Assembly: GCF_000485595.1 (NCBI RefSeq)
Contig: NW_014577598.1
Span: 1 to 36,547 of the forward strand
Length of the DNA: 36,547 nucleotides
Reading direction: 5' to 3'
DNA from: Priapulus caudatus
Lineage: Eukaryota; Priapulida; Priapulimorpha; Priapulimorphida; Priapulidae
Part shown: positions 1 to 10,526 of the stretch, in pieces
How the letters are laid out: each line of letters starts with the position of its first letter
How positions within the stretch are numbered: the stretch's first letter is position 1
Program-made: the position numbers and the translations under genes
The notes under the pieces: generated by a model
The model's input: only the letters and a program-made list of their open reading frames with translations
What the model was told of the DNA's origin: nothing
The model's database searches: none

Positions 1-170
<170 letters not shown>

Positions 171-344
171 CTCTTCATGGTGACTGTTAAATCTTACCTG
201 CAGAATGAAAGATCTGCAGTAAACAAACTTATATTTCGGTTCTGAGTACACTGTTTAAATACACTGACTATATATGCACTTAATACGCTCTTGATGTGTA
301 TGTATGTGTTCGAAACACGTTCGTGTGCATGTAGGTTTTGCGTC

Positions 345-460
345 CGTTCGTGTGTGTGCGTGTGTGCGTGTGTGTGTGTGTGCGCGTGTGCATGTGTACG
401 TCTGTGTGTACGTGTGTGCGTGCGCGTGTGGGTGTGTGTGCGCGAGCGCGCGTGTGACTG
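345..460. repeat. TG/CG-rich imperfect microsatellite
   Basis: An imperfect GTGTGCGTGTGTGCGCGTG tract. Alternating purine-pyrimidine sequence of this kind is a known Z-DNA-prone class. It precedes the 182 bp tandem repeat and opens spurious Arg/His/Thr or Cys/Val frames on both strands, none of which look like real proteins. Confidence 0.9.
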
Positions 461-534
461 CCACATACCGTCTCCGACTTAAGCATTAACCAGTGACGTT
501 GACATGTTCAGCTCTTCATGTTGATTTCATGGTG

Positions 535-1064
535 GCATTTCAAAAGGAGTGTGCCATGCCAACAGTAGGTGAATATCGCAAATCGTTACCTCGCTACTTC
601 AATGTCGCGGCAATTACCTGAGAAAGCTTCCTTGCTATACTAATGTACATGCATGGATAGGGCGCGGCACGTCGGCGGTTTGTGGCCAATGGAAATGACG
701 TAGGGCCGACGTTAAGCATTTCAAAAGAAGTGTGCTATGCCAACAGTAGGTCAGCATCGCAAATCGCACCCTCGCTACTTCAATGTCGCGGCTATTCTCG
801 GAGAAAGCTTCCTTGCTATACTAACGTACATGCATGGATAAGGGCGCGGACATATCGGCGATTTGTGGCCAATGGAAATGACGTAGGGCCGACGTTAAGC
901 ATTTCAAAAGGAGTGTGCTATGCCAACAGTAGGTGAGCATCGCAAATCGCACCCTCGCTACTTCAATGTCGCGGCAATTCTTGGAGAAAGATTCCTTCCT
1001 TTACTATACTGTACATGGATAGGGCGCGGCCACATCGGCGATTTACCGCCAAAGGGAATGGTAT
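535..1064. repeat. ~182 bp tandem repeat, three copies
   Basis: Units begin at GCATTTCAAAAG at 535, 716 and 899, giving periods of 181 and 183 bp. The third copy decays by about 1,064. Each unit contains TGCCAACAGTAGGTGA, CGCTACTTCAATGTCGCGG, GAGAAAGCTTCCTTGCTATA and a GGCCAATGGAAATGACGTAG segment. Copies differ by scattered substitutions and small indels. An 84-codon frame across two units is a consequence of the periodicity. This is either a short satellite cluster or an internal tandem array of a mobile element; I do not recognise the family. Confidence 0.85.
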
Positions 1065-1676
1065 AAATAGTTTGATTTCGATGTGAAATATATTAACCAA
1101 GAAAGAAAACATAAACGTTCTTACTCATTAGACGTCTTAACCACGAGAGTTTAGAGATATTTTTCACTGTTATTCGGAAGAAATTTGGTTTCTGTGAGAA
1201 CCCCAAGCCAAGCCAGTTTATGGACAGTTTCAAACACTGTATGGTAAAGATGCTTATTTCACCTTCAACAGAGACAAACAGCCAAAATGATTTACGTAGC
1301 TTCCTGCTAGAGGTAAATAAGTTATCTGCATTCAATTTCAGCAACACTAGTACTGCTTACCCTAATACAGTGAACGGGCATGACTGTCATGAGATCACAC
1401 CCTCACTTCATCCTATATACCAGAATACCAATTATGTATGTACAATACGGTATAGTATACTATATTGTTCACAAACACTTACGTAAACATAGCTGTGATG
1501 AATGCAAGGCCTTGCTGCAAACTGCAGGTGCATTTTAAAATAACGACTCACGTTCTGTATTTTTATACTGCAAGGCGTATACTGATTTACCTGGTGATCT
1601 TGGCAGTTTGTGCATGCCTACAAAAGCATGAAAATTTTATTGAAAAATGTGAAGACACATTTGTGGCTTGTTTTCC
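1065..1676. other. Unassigned non-coding stretch
   Basis: Unique-looking AT-rich sequence between the tandem repeat and the element that starts at 1,677. Open frames of 84-88 codons at 1,093-1,347 (minus) and 1,220-1,486 (plus) overlap each other and show no compositional bias or recognisable motif. I see no gene here. Confidence 0.4.
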
Positions 1677-2254
<578 letters not shown>

Positions 2255-2866
2255 ATTCCAAAAGGGTTGCACATGCCTGGAATAAGGAAAATAATTTCAG
2301 TTACATAAAATCTATTTGCACGTTTGATATAGGTTTAAAAACACGAATCCAGTGTGTCTAGACATTGCTAGGACGATCAGTGAGAGATTTGTTCAAATGC
2401 GTATTTTATGCACAAATTTTTTTTAACGAATCATTCACAGAGCAGCCCAAAAGAAAAAAACAGGAAACATGAAAACATTGAAATTGCATCACTTGTAAGA
2501 TTGTGATGATGTAATTTTGTTACGGTGTATAATAAATTACAATAATAATTTAATATCAACCAGAGCACGTATATCAATACTGTTACTTTGTATAATATTA
2601 TATCTATGGTGGTATCATAGATATATACACTGATCTATATAATATAATAGATATATATAATAATATCTAATAATATCTATAATAATTTATATAATAAATA
2701 TTATATTATAGAGATCAGTGGATATATACAACACATCAGGAGTATATCAATTATTGATAGACTCCTGAACACCTTCCTGAACACCTGTGTTCAAACTGCA
2801 GTCCCTAGGTGGCAGCACCAGTTCAATTTTAAATGCCAAATGGCTAGTGATCGTCATATACGTGCT
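2255..2866. other. AT-rich gene-free stretch with imperfect palindromes
   Basis: Mostly A+T. The part at about 2,580-2,750 consists of interleaved ATATCTAATAATATCTATAAT motifs that can fold into weak hairpins. The flanking phrases ACTGATCTATAT and AGATCAGTGGATATAT are roughly inverted. No open frame of note. It lies upstream of the adenylate-kinase-like gene's first coding exon. Confidence 0.5.
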
Positions 2867-2970
2867 TAGACTGGTACCCGGTCGACAGTTCCACACGCTA
2901 CACTAACAGCGTAGTCAGTGTAGCGAAGGATATATGCCGGAGTGAAGGTGGCGAACGGGTACCAGTCTAA
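2867..2970. mobile_element. ~104 bp MITE with perfect 14-15 bp TIRs and target duplication
   Basis: The ends TAGACTGGTACCCG (2,867-2,880) and CGGGTACCAGTCTA (2,956-2,969) are perfect inverted repeats. Directly outside lies an 8 bp direct repeat TACGTGCT at 2,859-2,866 and 2,971-2,978; taking the extra T/A into the TIR shortens it to 7 bp. An 8 bp target duplication is what hAT elements make (family knowledge). The internal arms CGCTACACT and AGTGTAGCG also pair, so the whole unit can fold. A diverged copy lies at about 24,140-24,228. No coding capacity. Confidence 0.85.
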
Positions 2971-3154
2971 TACGTGCTCTGACCTAACCTGCTAGAAGTA
3001 CCTAAGATGCTTTGCTTTGCTGTTTGACTTGTGAGAAGAGCAGTGTGGTAATCACTTTTCAGGTGAATATGATAGGTTGACATGATAAACCTGTATGATG
3101 TGAGTATAAAGTAAACACAGAGGACGCGCAATCATGTGAATGACTTAGTTTATT

Positions 3155-3287
3155 ATGGGCTGCGGTGGAAGTGCGGACAACGGCCGAAATGAGATTGTCA
3201 ACTATCGTCGACCCAAGATCAGCATTCGTGTTGGCGTGAGTGTGGAAAATCCAGATTCTATCAAACCAAAAATTGTCTTCATATTCG
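3155..3287 (+). CDS. Adenylate-kinase-like protein, first coding exon (residues 1-44 plus first base of codon 45)
   Basis: The frame starts with MGCGGSADNG. Gly2, Cys3 and Ser6 fit an N-myristoyl plus palmitoyl anchor, so the protein is probably tethered to a membrane (inference). The exon continues through NYRRPKISIRV and ends in KPKIVFIF, the first beta-strand that leads into the P-loop of nucleoside monophosphate kinases. The start is supported by A at -3, G at +4 and an in-frame TAG at 3,146-3,148. The exon ends at a GTGAGT donor (3,288) in phase 1, which matches the exon at 8,899. Introns 1 and 2 are 5,611 and 2,827 bp. The donor, acceptor and phase agreement make this a confident gene; only the exact subfamily is unsure. 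Confidence 0.88.
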
Positions 3288-3416
3288 GTGAGTTTAGCGC
3301 TTTTTTTTAATTACAAAGGATAAATTTACGAAGACAAATATATTAGATATATTTTAGTAGGAGTCTATCAATAGACGGAATAGGAGTCTATCATTAAATA
3401 TACTATTATATAGGCC

Positions 3417-3489
3417 TAGCTCTAGTACTGTAGCCCGCGCGGATCGCTGCCCCTGCGGCAGCGATCCGCGGGCTATAGTACTAGAGCTA
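3417..3489. repeat. GC-rich near-perfect hairpin in intron 1
   Basis: The left arm starts TAGCTCTAGTACT and runs through GTAGCCCGCGCGGATCGC. It pairs with a right arm ending GCGATCCGCGGGCTATAGTACTAGAGCTA, leaving a loop of only a few bases around CCCTGC. The stem is about 33 bp with one or two mismatches. Its GC content contrasts with the AT-rich flanks. It could be a small foldback MITE or a structured RNA when transcribed in the intron. Confidence 0.8.
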
Positions 3490-3585
3490 ATAGTAATAGT
3501 AATATAGGCGCTACACTATATGACATCCTTCTGATATCATGTATCACGGCCGTACGCTGAGCAAATTCTTAGGGGGGGGGGAGGT

Positions 3586-3831
3586 CAGTGGCGGATCCAG
3601 GATTTCAAGGAGGGGTGAGAAAGAGGTGGGGCACTGGGTGGTCTGGGGTCCTCCCACAGAACATTTTGAAAATGTAGATTGCAGGAGATGGTATTTGAGG
3701 CACTTTTGAGTACATGTACAGCCTTCATTCTGACTACGACAATTCTCTTTTAGTAGAAAAATTAATTTTTTAAATTTTGATCCACAATTTAGGGGGCAGC
3801 TGTCCCCTTGCCCCCGCAGCCTACGGCCCTG
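3586..3831. mobile_element. Short hAT-like element (CAGTGGCGGATCCAG end)
   Basis: It begins CAGTGGCGGATCCAGG and ends with CCTACGGCCCTG, whose complement is CAGGGCCGTAGG, so the ends share CAGnGsCG. Ends of this form are common on hAT-like elements (family knowledge). A ~120 bp internal part (about 3,645-3,765) is the inverted relative of 2,086-2,205. No transposase and no clear target duplication were found. It sits in intron 1 of the adenylate-kinase-like gene, 300 bp after exon 1. Confidence 0.55.
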
Positions 3832-4118
3832 TGTATATCATATCAGGAGCGTATAATGACAAAGGAGTAAGACAGCGATTTGGTACTGATTTCACTACAT
3901 TTTTGTCGTACGAGTTCGATGTGAATAAAAATACAAATGTATACAAACATGAGCTTCTTTTGTTCACTGGTCCTTATTCTATCTTCCGGTAGTATTACAA
4001 ACCGCGTAGCTTCCTTTGTTTTGACATAATTCATACTTTTCGACGACATGGTTTTCACGTTAGTTACCGTATTCTGGCGAGGCCACACTCTAAATTTGCA
4101 CACACAGCTCTAAGATTC

Positions 4119-4471
4119 CAGGGGTAGAAATTAACGTTTGAACACAGGAGTTCAACGGACTCCTTACCCTCAAAAAGAGGGAGTCCGCGGCAAAATGAGG
4201 GAGTCCGCAGTCTAAGGTTTAAAATTGAAAAGATATTAACAATAACGCCCGCGTGTGCTTATTTTTAAAATTCATGCAAGTCTGCCAAATTTTCTTTGGG
4301 CATTACCTGAAAAAATATGGTAATTCTGCGAGGCCGTGCTCTGGAACGAACTAGTCAGTATGGCAGAATTTTCAGGGAGTCACACGGACTCCTGCATATA
4401 TGTCAAATCAGGGAGTCCGACAGTAAATCAGGGAGTACTTGACTCCGGACTCCCGTTAATTTTGCACCCTG
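4119..4471. mobile_element. ~353 bp hAT-like MITE with AGATTC direct repeats
   Basis: The left end CAGGGGTAGAAATTAACG and the complement of the right end (CAGGGTGCAAAATTAACG) are good TIRs. AGATTC directly abuts both sides (4,113-4,118 and 4,472-4,477), a probable target duplication. Inside, the phrase GGGAGTCCG or a variant recurs five or six times. An open frame at 4,336-4,605 runs out of the element and is not a gene. Confidence 0.7.
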
Positions 4472-4499
4472 AGATTCTATGTCATGTCAGTATGTCATA

Positions 4500-4590
4500 T
4501 ATATATATATCAAGAGTCCATAATAGAGACTACTATGGACTCTATATATATATATGGACTCTATTATGGACTCTATATATATCAGAAGTA
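4500..4590. repeat. AT-rich imperfect palindrome
   Basis: ATATATATCAAGAGTCCATAATAGAG is followed by repeated TATGGACTCTATATATATA units in both orientations, forming a self-complementary tract. It is similar in style to the 6,540-6,635 palindrome, where a TCCTGATATTATC core is mirrored. Short intronic foldback, no coding content. Confidence 0.6.
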
Positions 4591-4675
4591 GATAATAGGT
4601 TATAGGTAGGCACTTGGACATTGAATCCCCTTTGAAAAATATCATTACAAGGTTACGAGATATATATACACTGTG

Positions 4676-4989
4676 CAGTGTTTCACCTGGCCAAAAAGGT
4701 CTGTGAGGTGGTTAATTTTGTTTTGGTGTGTTTGTGCATTTCGAGGTCCTAGCAAAGCGAGCACTGCTGACCAGTGCTTGCCCAGCTAGGCGGATCCGGG
4801 GGAATGCTCCCCCCAGAATTTTTTTGAAAAATTGGTGCAATTTGGTGCATTATAAGCACCAGTTGTTCTATGGAAGAACGGTGATTTTCTTCAGCGAGTC
4901 AGTGTTTTGGACAAATTTTTGTGTGGCGGCTGAGAATTTGAGCGAGGCGGCCCGTCTCTCTCGTGTCAATGTGCACAGGTGAAACACTG
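4676..4989. mobile_element. ~314 bp TIR element (CAGTGTTTCACCTG ends)
   Basis: The left end CAGTGTTTCACCTGG and the right end CACAGGTGAAACACTG are inverted copies, and the pairing extends outward through GTG/CAC. The CAGTG start is hAT-like. The interior holds a GGCGGATCCGGGGGAATGC segment related to other hAT-type ends in this window. An 84-codon frame covering it (4,728-4,982) starts and stops within the element and has no motif I know. The flanking 8-mers do not match, so the target duplication is unproven. Confidence 0.65.
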
Positions 4990-5534
4990 CACTGTAAATT
5001 CCATCAGGACGCGGAAAACACAAAAACGACACGAGTTTAACAGTTGAAACCAAAATTCTAGTTGCACAGTGATGCCATGTGTTAAGCATTGTCTTAAAAT
5101 CAACTGTTAGTTTATTTCTAATTTTGGATCGAACCGAGCTGGATCGACGCACGTGGCGCTGTGATTGCACTAACTTTGTTTCATAGACTAGCTAATAAAT
5201 TGGTAAATAACCATGCAGTGCCCAGTAAGGCCGAGTTACTGTTACCAGGCTAAAGGTTTAGTGATTCATTTGCACTATTGCATGTTGTGAAAGCTGCACG
5301 GCGATGTTTGAAAACTGAATCGACTATCTAAGGTTTTGTATAGCAAGAGTTTAGAATGGTATTTAGATGTATTGCCATTTTATGGAGCTACTAGTACTAC
5401 ACAACTACACTCATATCATAAACGTTGATGCTCATGCTCATAATTATTATCCAATTTTGCACCATTTTAATGTAAACTTCAACAAACTTCAACTACTGGT
5501 TACTACTCTAGTATAGTATGAATTACAGATCAGT
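4990..5534. other. Intron 1 stretch with nothing recognised
   Basis: Moderately AT-rich unique-looking sequence. A 100-codon minus-strand frame at 4,868-5,170 overlaps the edge of the preceding TIR element and shows no recognisable domain. I see no exon with plausible splice context. Confidence 0.4.
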
Positions 5535-5610
5535 AAAAAATCCTAGCTATACAGTTTCGCTTTTGGTACTTTTAAGTACCTAAAGCGAATCTGTATAGCT
5601 AAGATTTTTT
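5535..5610. repeat. Short foldback hairpin in intron 1
   Basis: AAAAAATCCTAGCTATACAG at the left pairs with CTGTATAGCTAAGATTTTTT at the right, and the inner parts (TTCGCTTTTGGTACTT and AAGTACCTAAAGCGAA) also pair. The loop is only a couple of bases. The size and perfection fit a tiny foldback MITE. Confidence 0.75.
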
Positions 5611-5883
5611 ATACACTTTAAAAAAAATAACGGTGCGTTTACGATCTGTGAAGTACCCAGCAAGTATATAACCTTGGCAGTGTAATACCCTTATTTTAAT
5701 TCGCTTGTAGCTTTTGGATGTTTTTCTAACCACAAGGTTTAAAAAAAGGCTGTTGCTCCTGCAACGGTACCGTCGCCGATGTTTTTTCTCTTAAAGTCAC
5801 GGTACTGACGGTACTGACGCCTGATTGGTTGAGCTTGTTTTCTCGCGATATACATAGCACATCCAAAATTTCAATTTCAATAT

Positions 5884-5953
5884 GTCGCAGCAGCGTAATG
5901 GTTACAACGCTAGCGCCAAGTATGAATGGTCGCAGGATCGAATCCCATCCGTT
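5884..5953 (+). pseudogene. Degenerate tRNA-like segment (SINE-head type)
   Basis: AGCGTAATGG at 5,892-5,901 resembles a polymerase III A box, and GGATCGAATCC at 5,935-5,945 is one mismatch from the B-box consensus GGTTCGAATCC, with a 33-base interval. Stem pairing is poor (the T stem does not close), so this is not a functional tRNA. It could be a tRNA-derived SINE head captured between the TIRs of the surrounding element. Confidence 0.45.
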
Positions 5954-6107
5954 TTCTAATTATTTTCCTGTTTTCTGTATTTTTCTATCTTTATCTGTTT
6001 AACTTTTTTTTTTCAATTAACGCAAATATTTACATGATTTATTTACAACATTTTAATAACAACAATTAATTTTTACAACAATTAAAAATTAAATTTTATT
6101 AATTTAA

Positions 6108-6162
6108 TAGGGTTAGGGTTAGGGTTAGGTTAGGGTTAGGGTTAGGGTTAGGGTTAGGGTTA
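6108..6162 (+). repeat. Interstitial (TTAGGG)n telomeric block
   Basis: About nine tandem TTAGGG units with one TTAGG variant, in the middle of a TIR element and of intron 1. Both flanks are ordinary sequence belonging to the same element, so it is not a chromosome end. Confidence 0.93.
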
Positions 6163-6306
6163 TCGTATATATCGTATAAAATCGTATATATAATATCGTA
6201 CTAAAAGCAACGGTAGTTATTATTCGCCGATAGATGGCGCTGGCATCACTACCGTGACTTTAAGAGAAAAAAAATCGGCGACGGTACCGTTGCAGGAGCA
6301 ACAGCC

Positions 6307-6829
6307 TTAAAAAAATGTATCCTGAACAATTGCCTATAGGAATTACTGTATTTTTAAGAAGGATAATTGGATTTTGGAAGTAGCTGCAGATTATTTTTCA
6401 CCATATCAAATCTGACTGAAAGCTACGACAATATATGTAAATATAATTTCTGCATATTCCAAAGGCATGCTTAACACGAATTCTGTAGAGTTTACATGGT
6501 GTCCTAGTAGTTTGACGTCAATTTAAATTCAGATTAATTCTGATCTACTCCTGATATTATCAGGAGTAAGATAATATAGAATTCTATATATAGAATTCTA
6601 ATAGTTTCTATATTATCTTACTCCTGATATTATCTATGTGATCAAGCATATAAACTTGTTTATAGCAAACACAGTTTATATGAATTCGTGGGTCCATAAT
6701 AAAAATATTGTTTGTTTGCCCTCGCCTGACCGACCGCCAAAAAGGGGCCGACTCAAAAAATGTTAAATTGATCTTTCCCATTCTTTTTTTTTTTACAAAT
6801 TGTATCACTGTACATTATATATAATATCA
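6307..6829. other. Intron 1 AT-rich stretch with foldback
   Basis: At about 6,540-6,635 the phrase CTCCTGATATTATC AGGAGTAAGATAATATAG is mirrored by CTATATTATCTTACTCCTG around an AGAATTCTATATATAGAATTCT core, a clear palindrome. The 66-codon minus frame at 6,608-6,808 has no motif. Nothing else is recognised. Confidence 0.55.
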
Positions 6830-7440
6830 ATCAGGTCGAGTCTCCTCGGGAAGAATGGTGATGGCATGCCAGGATCGTCTGTGCAGCATAATTAACCGAA
6901 TTTTATCGGCTGACTGCAGGCCAGTATCTTGTCTGAGTTGGTCGATGCACGTCAGTCGCTGGCCGCCCCGAGAAGCCTGACCCTGTCGAGGTTCCCAGAG
7001 AACCAAGTCGTGCGCGGCAACATTACTGTGTCGGAATGCAATCTTCTCGATCGTATCTTAGACTTAGAGGAGAGCGGTGGTATAGTTCCCCATAAAGCAC
7101 CTCATTCGGAACACGATCCTGCCAGGTGACATCACATACTTTTCGGGGCATACTCGTGTAGCATCCATCAAGTCTGGTCTCGTCTCGTACTGTTAATGTC
7201 CAGGCCTCGCATCCGTAGGTGAGAATTGATTCTACCGAGGCCACGAAGATACGCTTTTTTAGCCCTTCCGCCATATTTGAGTTCCAGATCGATGTTGTTC
7301 AGCTTGTGGAGCGCATGCCAAGCCTGGGCCTTTCTCACGCCAATATCTTTACCTGACGAGCTGATATACGAGCCTAGGTACTTGAACTCATCCTTGACAG
7401 CTAATATTTCACCATCGAGAATAGTCAGCTCTACGTTATA
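6830..7440 (-). pseudogene. 5'-truncated, frameshifted non-LTR retrotransposon (LINE) ORF2 C-terminus
   Basis: Reading the minus strand from 7,440, the frame gives ELTILDGEILAVKDEFKYLG, then SYISSSGKDIGVRKAQAWHA. A shift near 7,262-7,280 leads into KRIFVASVESILTYGCEAWT and LDGCYTSMPRKV. The pattern FKYLGS-x-I, VRKAxAW, ESxLxYGCEAWTLT and LDGCYTxMxR is characteristic of the region after the reverse transcriptase domain in animal LINEs (family knowledge). A further shift near 7,030-7,060 leads to RGGQRLTCIDQLRQDTG and ends with PEETRPD and TGA at about 6,831. The catalytic FxDD region and the endonuclease are absent. It is inserted antisense in intron 1 and is dead. Confidence 0.85.
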
Positions 7441-8898
7441 TATATAAATCTGTAGGCAATACATTATATGTACCAAGCCAAACAAACATTCAACATAAAA
7501 GGTATCTCCACACAAGCACATGCACCCGAGCATGTAGACACCATGCATGCTGAATTTGTAAAAAGACCCCCTTAAAAAAAGAAGCCTACTTACCTACCCA
7601 AACTTTTCAGCCTGGGTCGGGTGAGGGCAAACAAATATTTTTTTAATTGCACGGCCTGGTGTGATATACCTGAGTGAACCTGCGAGATAAGATGCACTTG
7701 TGCTGTCCACTCACACTCACACAGCATCTCATCTGTTATATTATCTAGGGTAATGAGCTGTAATGATCTGGGCAATCATTGCAAGCAATGGCACTGATGA
7801 GTTATGCTGAAACCCTAAAACATTCTCCAGTGTCAGTAGCCACATTGATTTGTGTCACTGTTGTTTATAAAAAGGAAATGATAACAATTTGCTATTATAT
7901 AACTGTCATGTTTAACAATCTTTCAGGACTCCCCTGCACATCTCACTGCTAACATGCAGCCTCATAACCATAATGACTTATTATGTAATTATCCTATTTG
8001 GTATTTCACTGTTCTTTCACCTCTTTCTTCAATTTGCTGTCCTTCATACTGTCACTTGACTACTGGTAGCAAATCATCGATCATATTTTAATAGATGCCA
8101 AGTGCTAACAATTTATATAGCGCACCTGCATTACACTTACAGTTGTCCAGTTGTCTTTCTGTAATCCATGTATTAGTGCTTCCCCCACATTACCAGTGAA
8201 TTTGGCTTCCTTTCTATAATCGTATCCTAAGTATATATATAGTCATAAGTTAGTAATTTTAAGTCCTGATAATAGAATACATTCTTTTCTATTCTCCCAT
8301 ATTTTCAATGGTAATTGTTTGCCTGCGTTTATAAATTATATAGGACTTAATATTTCAAGTAGATGCATGTGAGTCAAGCTCAAATTAATTTAGGTTGTAA
8401 CCTACCACACGCACTTCTAAACCTTTTCTCAATTGACGGTTATTTTCACCTATTGCCCGGAGCTGGCTTCCGATGGTAATGCTATATCTAAAAGTGAATG
8501 GACTGATACTAGCCTGAGGCATAAATCACTACAGCTTTTTATATATCAAAATTCAAATGAGAAAGTTCGTACACTAACATTGTATACCTGATTGATTACA
8601 CCTGTGTGCGAAGATGCACTTGCACAATAGTATTTCAACGCTGCATGACAGATGGTGACAATTTTGTACCAGGCAACTTTAATTTTCGTATTTCCTTTAT
8701 GTACAATTGAAATATGATTCTAACCAATTACTGTAATTAGGTTATGTGTGTATCCTGTAACTGAAATAACGTTAGGCAAATTAAGTGCTGTTAGTCAGAG
8801 AGTTGCATTGATCATCTGTGATATACCCATCATTAGTTATACTTATTGCACCATATTTTCATGTATAGATGCGTACGTGTTATATTTTTTTGTGGTAG
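7441..8898. other. Remainder of intron 1, no feature recognised
   Basis: AT-rich, unique-looking. The phrase GCATGTAGACACCATGC followed by TGAATTTGTAA at about 7,531-7,560 recurs at the very end of the window (about 36,512-36,540), so it belongs to a dispersed repeat. No other recognisable element. The end carries a TTTTTTGTGGTAG acceptor for exon 2. Confidence 0.45.
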
Positions 8899-9068
8899 GT
8901 GGACCAGGTTCTCGTAAGGGACGGATAATTGATGACTTGGTTGCCATGTATGGCTTTACTCTTCTGAGCATCGAAGAACTCGTACTGCAGCAACTACCGA
9001 AAAATATTGAAAACTCACACACCACCCATAAGATCGACACTACCATCGCAATACAGAAAATGTTGCGG
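8899..9068 (+). CDS. Adenylate-kinase-like protein, second coding exon (residues 45-101)
   Basis: The acceptor TTTGTGGTAG is followed by GT GGA, which completes Gly45. The exon encodes GGPGSRKGR at residues 45-53, the position of the adenylate kinase P-loop (canonical GGPGSGKGT). The Lys is kept (Lys51) but Arg replaces the usual Gly (Arg50) and Thr (Arg53). Then come IIDDLVAMYGFTLLS and IEELVLQQLPKN, in place of the family's YGYxxLSTGDLLR. The canonical Thr and Arg that bind AMP are Ile69 and Leu74 here. The exon closes with IAIQKMLR and a GTAATT donor at 9,069, phase 0. A P-loop fold is clear; normal adenylate kinase activity is doubtful (inference). Confidence 0.9.
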
Positions 9069-9295
9069 GTAATTTTTCTTTATGGGCTAGCACATGAGTG
9101 GTATTAATATGGCAAAGGTAGTCAGTGCATCCCAGCAAGCAAGATTCCTGGTTGATGCAGCCAGCATGCTACTACGTATAGTGAAAACACTGCATGTCAT
9201 ATACATATCTTCATTAAAATATCTTCTTTATTTAATTAAAAGTAAATAATTAAATTTTCTGTTGAGTTATGTATGACTAGGTGGGATGTTGCACC

Positions 9296-9440
9296 ACAAA
9301 TTGTCGTCCCTGCACAAATTGTCGTCGGCGACAATTTGTTCAAAATTTTAAGCCTCACACCACAAATTGTCGCCTCCCTCACAAATTGTCGTCGGCACCG
9401 ACGACAATTTGTGAGGGAGCTGACACCACAAATTGTCGCC
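9296..9440. repeat. Subterminal ACAAATTGTCG motif cluster
   Basis: ACAAATTGTCG occurs five times forward (about 9,296; 9,314; 9,362; 9,380; 9,426) and twice inverted (about 9,329; 9,400). Further copies appear near the other end (about 11,401, and inverted at about 11,477 and 11,492). Clustered short motifs near both ends of a DNA transposon are usual transposase-binding arrangements (family knowledge), so these may be binding sites of an unseen transposase. Confidence 0.75.
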
Positions 9441-9480
9441 AGCCATCGAAGCACATTATACGATCCTGTTCAAAGCCATG

Positions 9481-9600
9481 AGTGTGTGTGTGTGTGTGTG
9501 CACACGTTACGTGGTGTGTGATTGTGTGGGTGTGATGTCGTTGTGCACATTGTGCGTCGTGCGTGCGTGCGTGCGTGCGTCGTGCGTGCGTGCGTGTATG
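9481..9600. repeat. TG and CGTG microsatellite
   Basis: A GTGTGTGTG run at 9,481-9,500 is followed, after GTTACGTGGTGTG, by CGTGCGTGCGTGCGTG at about 9,560-9,600. Inside the 9,286-11,510 element. The frame running through it (9,433-9,795) is not a gene. Confidence 0.85.
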
Positions 9601-10083
9601 GACGCCGCGAGGCCGGCTCGATCCCCCAACACTGATCTAATTATCATCAATGCATCATTATCAATCATTATCATCCATCATTATTCATCTCATCATCCAC
9701 ATCATCCATATCCATCATCTTGTAATCGTCATTATCTTTCTGAGCTTGACAGACAGCGACTGACGACAATTTCGTGGCAAGCGCGATATTTGTAGAGTTA
9801 GTCCTGCCGCACACTGGTGGTTTTGTGCTGCGCCATCGGCCACGCTTGTGCTCGATGCGCAGTCACCAAAACACACCGTGTGGCATGCAAACATGCAGCG
9901 ATTTCTTGCGTGTGGAAAAAATCACAGCGTGTTTGATTTTTTCTTCACGTGTGGCAATTTCCACAGCGTGTGCGGGTGTGTCTTGCTGTGTCAAGTTCAC
10001 ACCGGCTCTATGTAGACCGGACCAAAGAAGCAGGTTCAATGCGACGTCAACTGGTGATCTTAACTTGCGTTAGAGGCGCGGTT

Positions 10084-10512
10084 GCAGCTGCGGTACACCA
10101 CGTCAGCAGATACACGCACGTACACGCGAGTAACTCACGTACATGACCGGTACACGCACGTACCGCAGTGTTACACCTACGTACACGCGGTACACTCGCG
10201 GATACACGTACGTACACGCACGAGTACACGCAAAGTACACGCATCGTACACGCACGTCACCGGTACACCACGTAGCACCAGATACACCTCGTACGACACA
10301 GATACACGCCACTGTACACGCGGGTAAACGCACGGAACAGGGTAGCACGCACGTACATCGGCGCGCGCGGTAACAGCGAGATAACACGCACGTAACGTCG
10401 ACACGACACGCGGGACACTGCACTGTACACGCAGATACACGCACGTACACAGAATAACACGCACGTACACGCGGTACACGCACTGTACACGCGGGAAACA
10501 CGGAGATACACG
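10084..10512 (+). repeat. Tandem array of ~9-11 bp GTACACGCA unit, left arm
   Basis: Irregular tandem copies of (C)GTACACGCA with variants GATACACGCA, GTACACGCGG and ATAACACGCA. The same unit fills 10,527-11,100 in inverted orientation, so the two arrays form a palindrome centred near 10,518 (AACTGATCACTGCG). Confidence 0.9.
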
Positions 10513-10526
10513 CAACTGATCACTGC

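Larger units (their letters stand above)
5748..6306. mobile_element. 559 bp TIR element with tRNA-like core and telomeric repeat
   Basis: The 59 bp ends starting GGCTGTTGCTCCTGCAACGG (5,748) and ending in its complement (6,306) match with one substitution. Both sides are flanked by TTAAAAAAA (5,739-5,747 and 6,307-6,315), a probable 9 bp target duplication. A duplication of that size and long TIRs are seen in MULE- or Merlin-type elements (family knowledge; not decisive). The interior holds a degenerate tRNA-like segment and a block of TTAGGG repeats. No transposase frame is present, so it would have to move in trans. Confidence 0.8.

Noticed and set aside
6108-6162. TTAGGG block as a chromosome end
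   Set aside because: It is short, internal to a TIR element and flanked by ordinary sequence on both sides.
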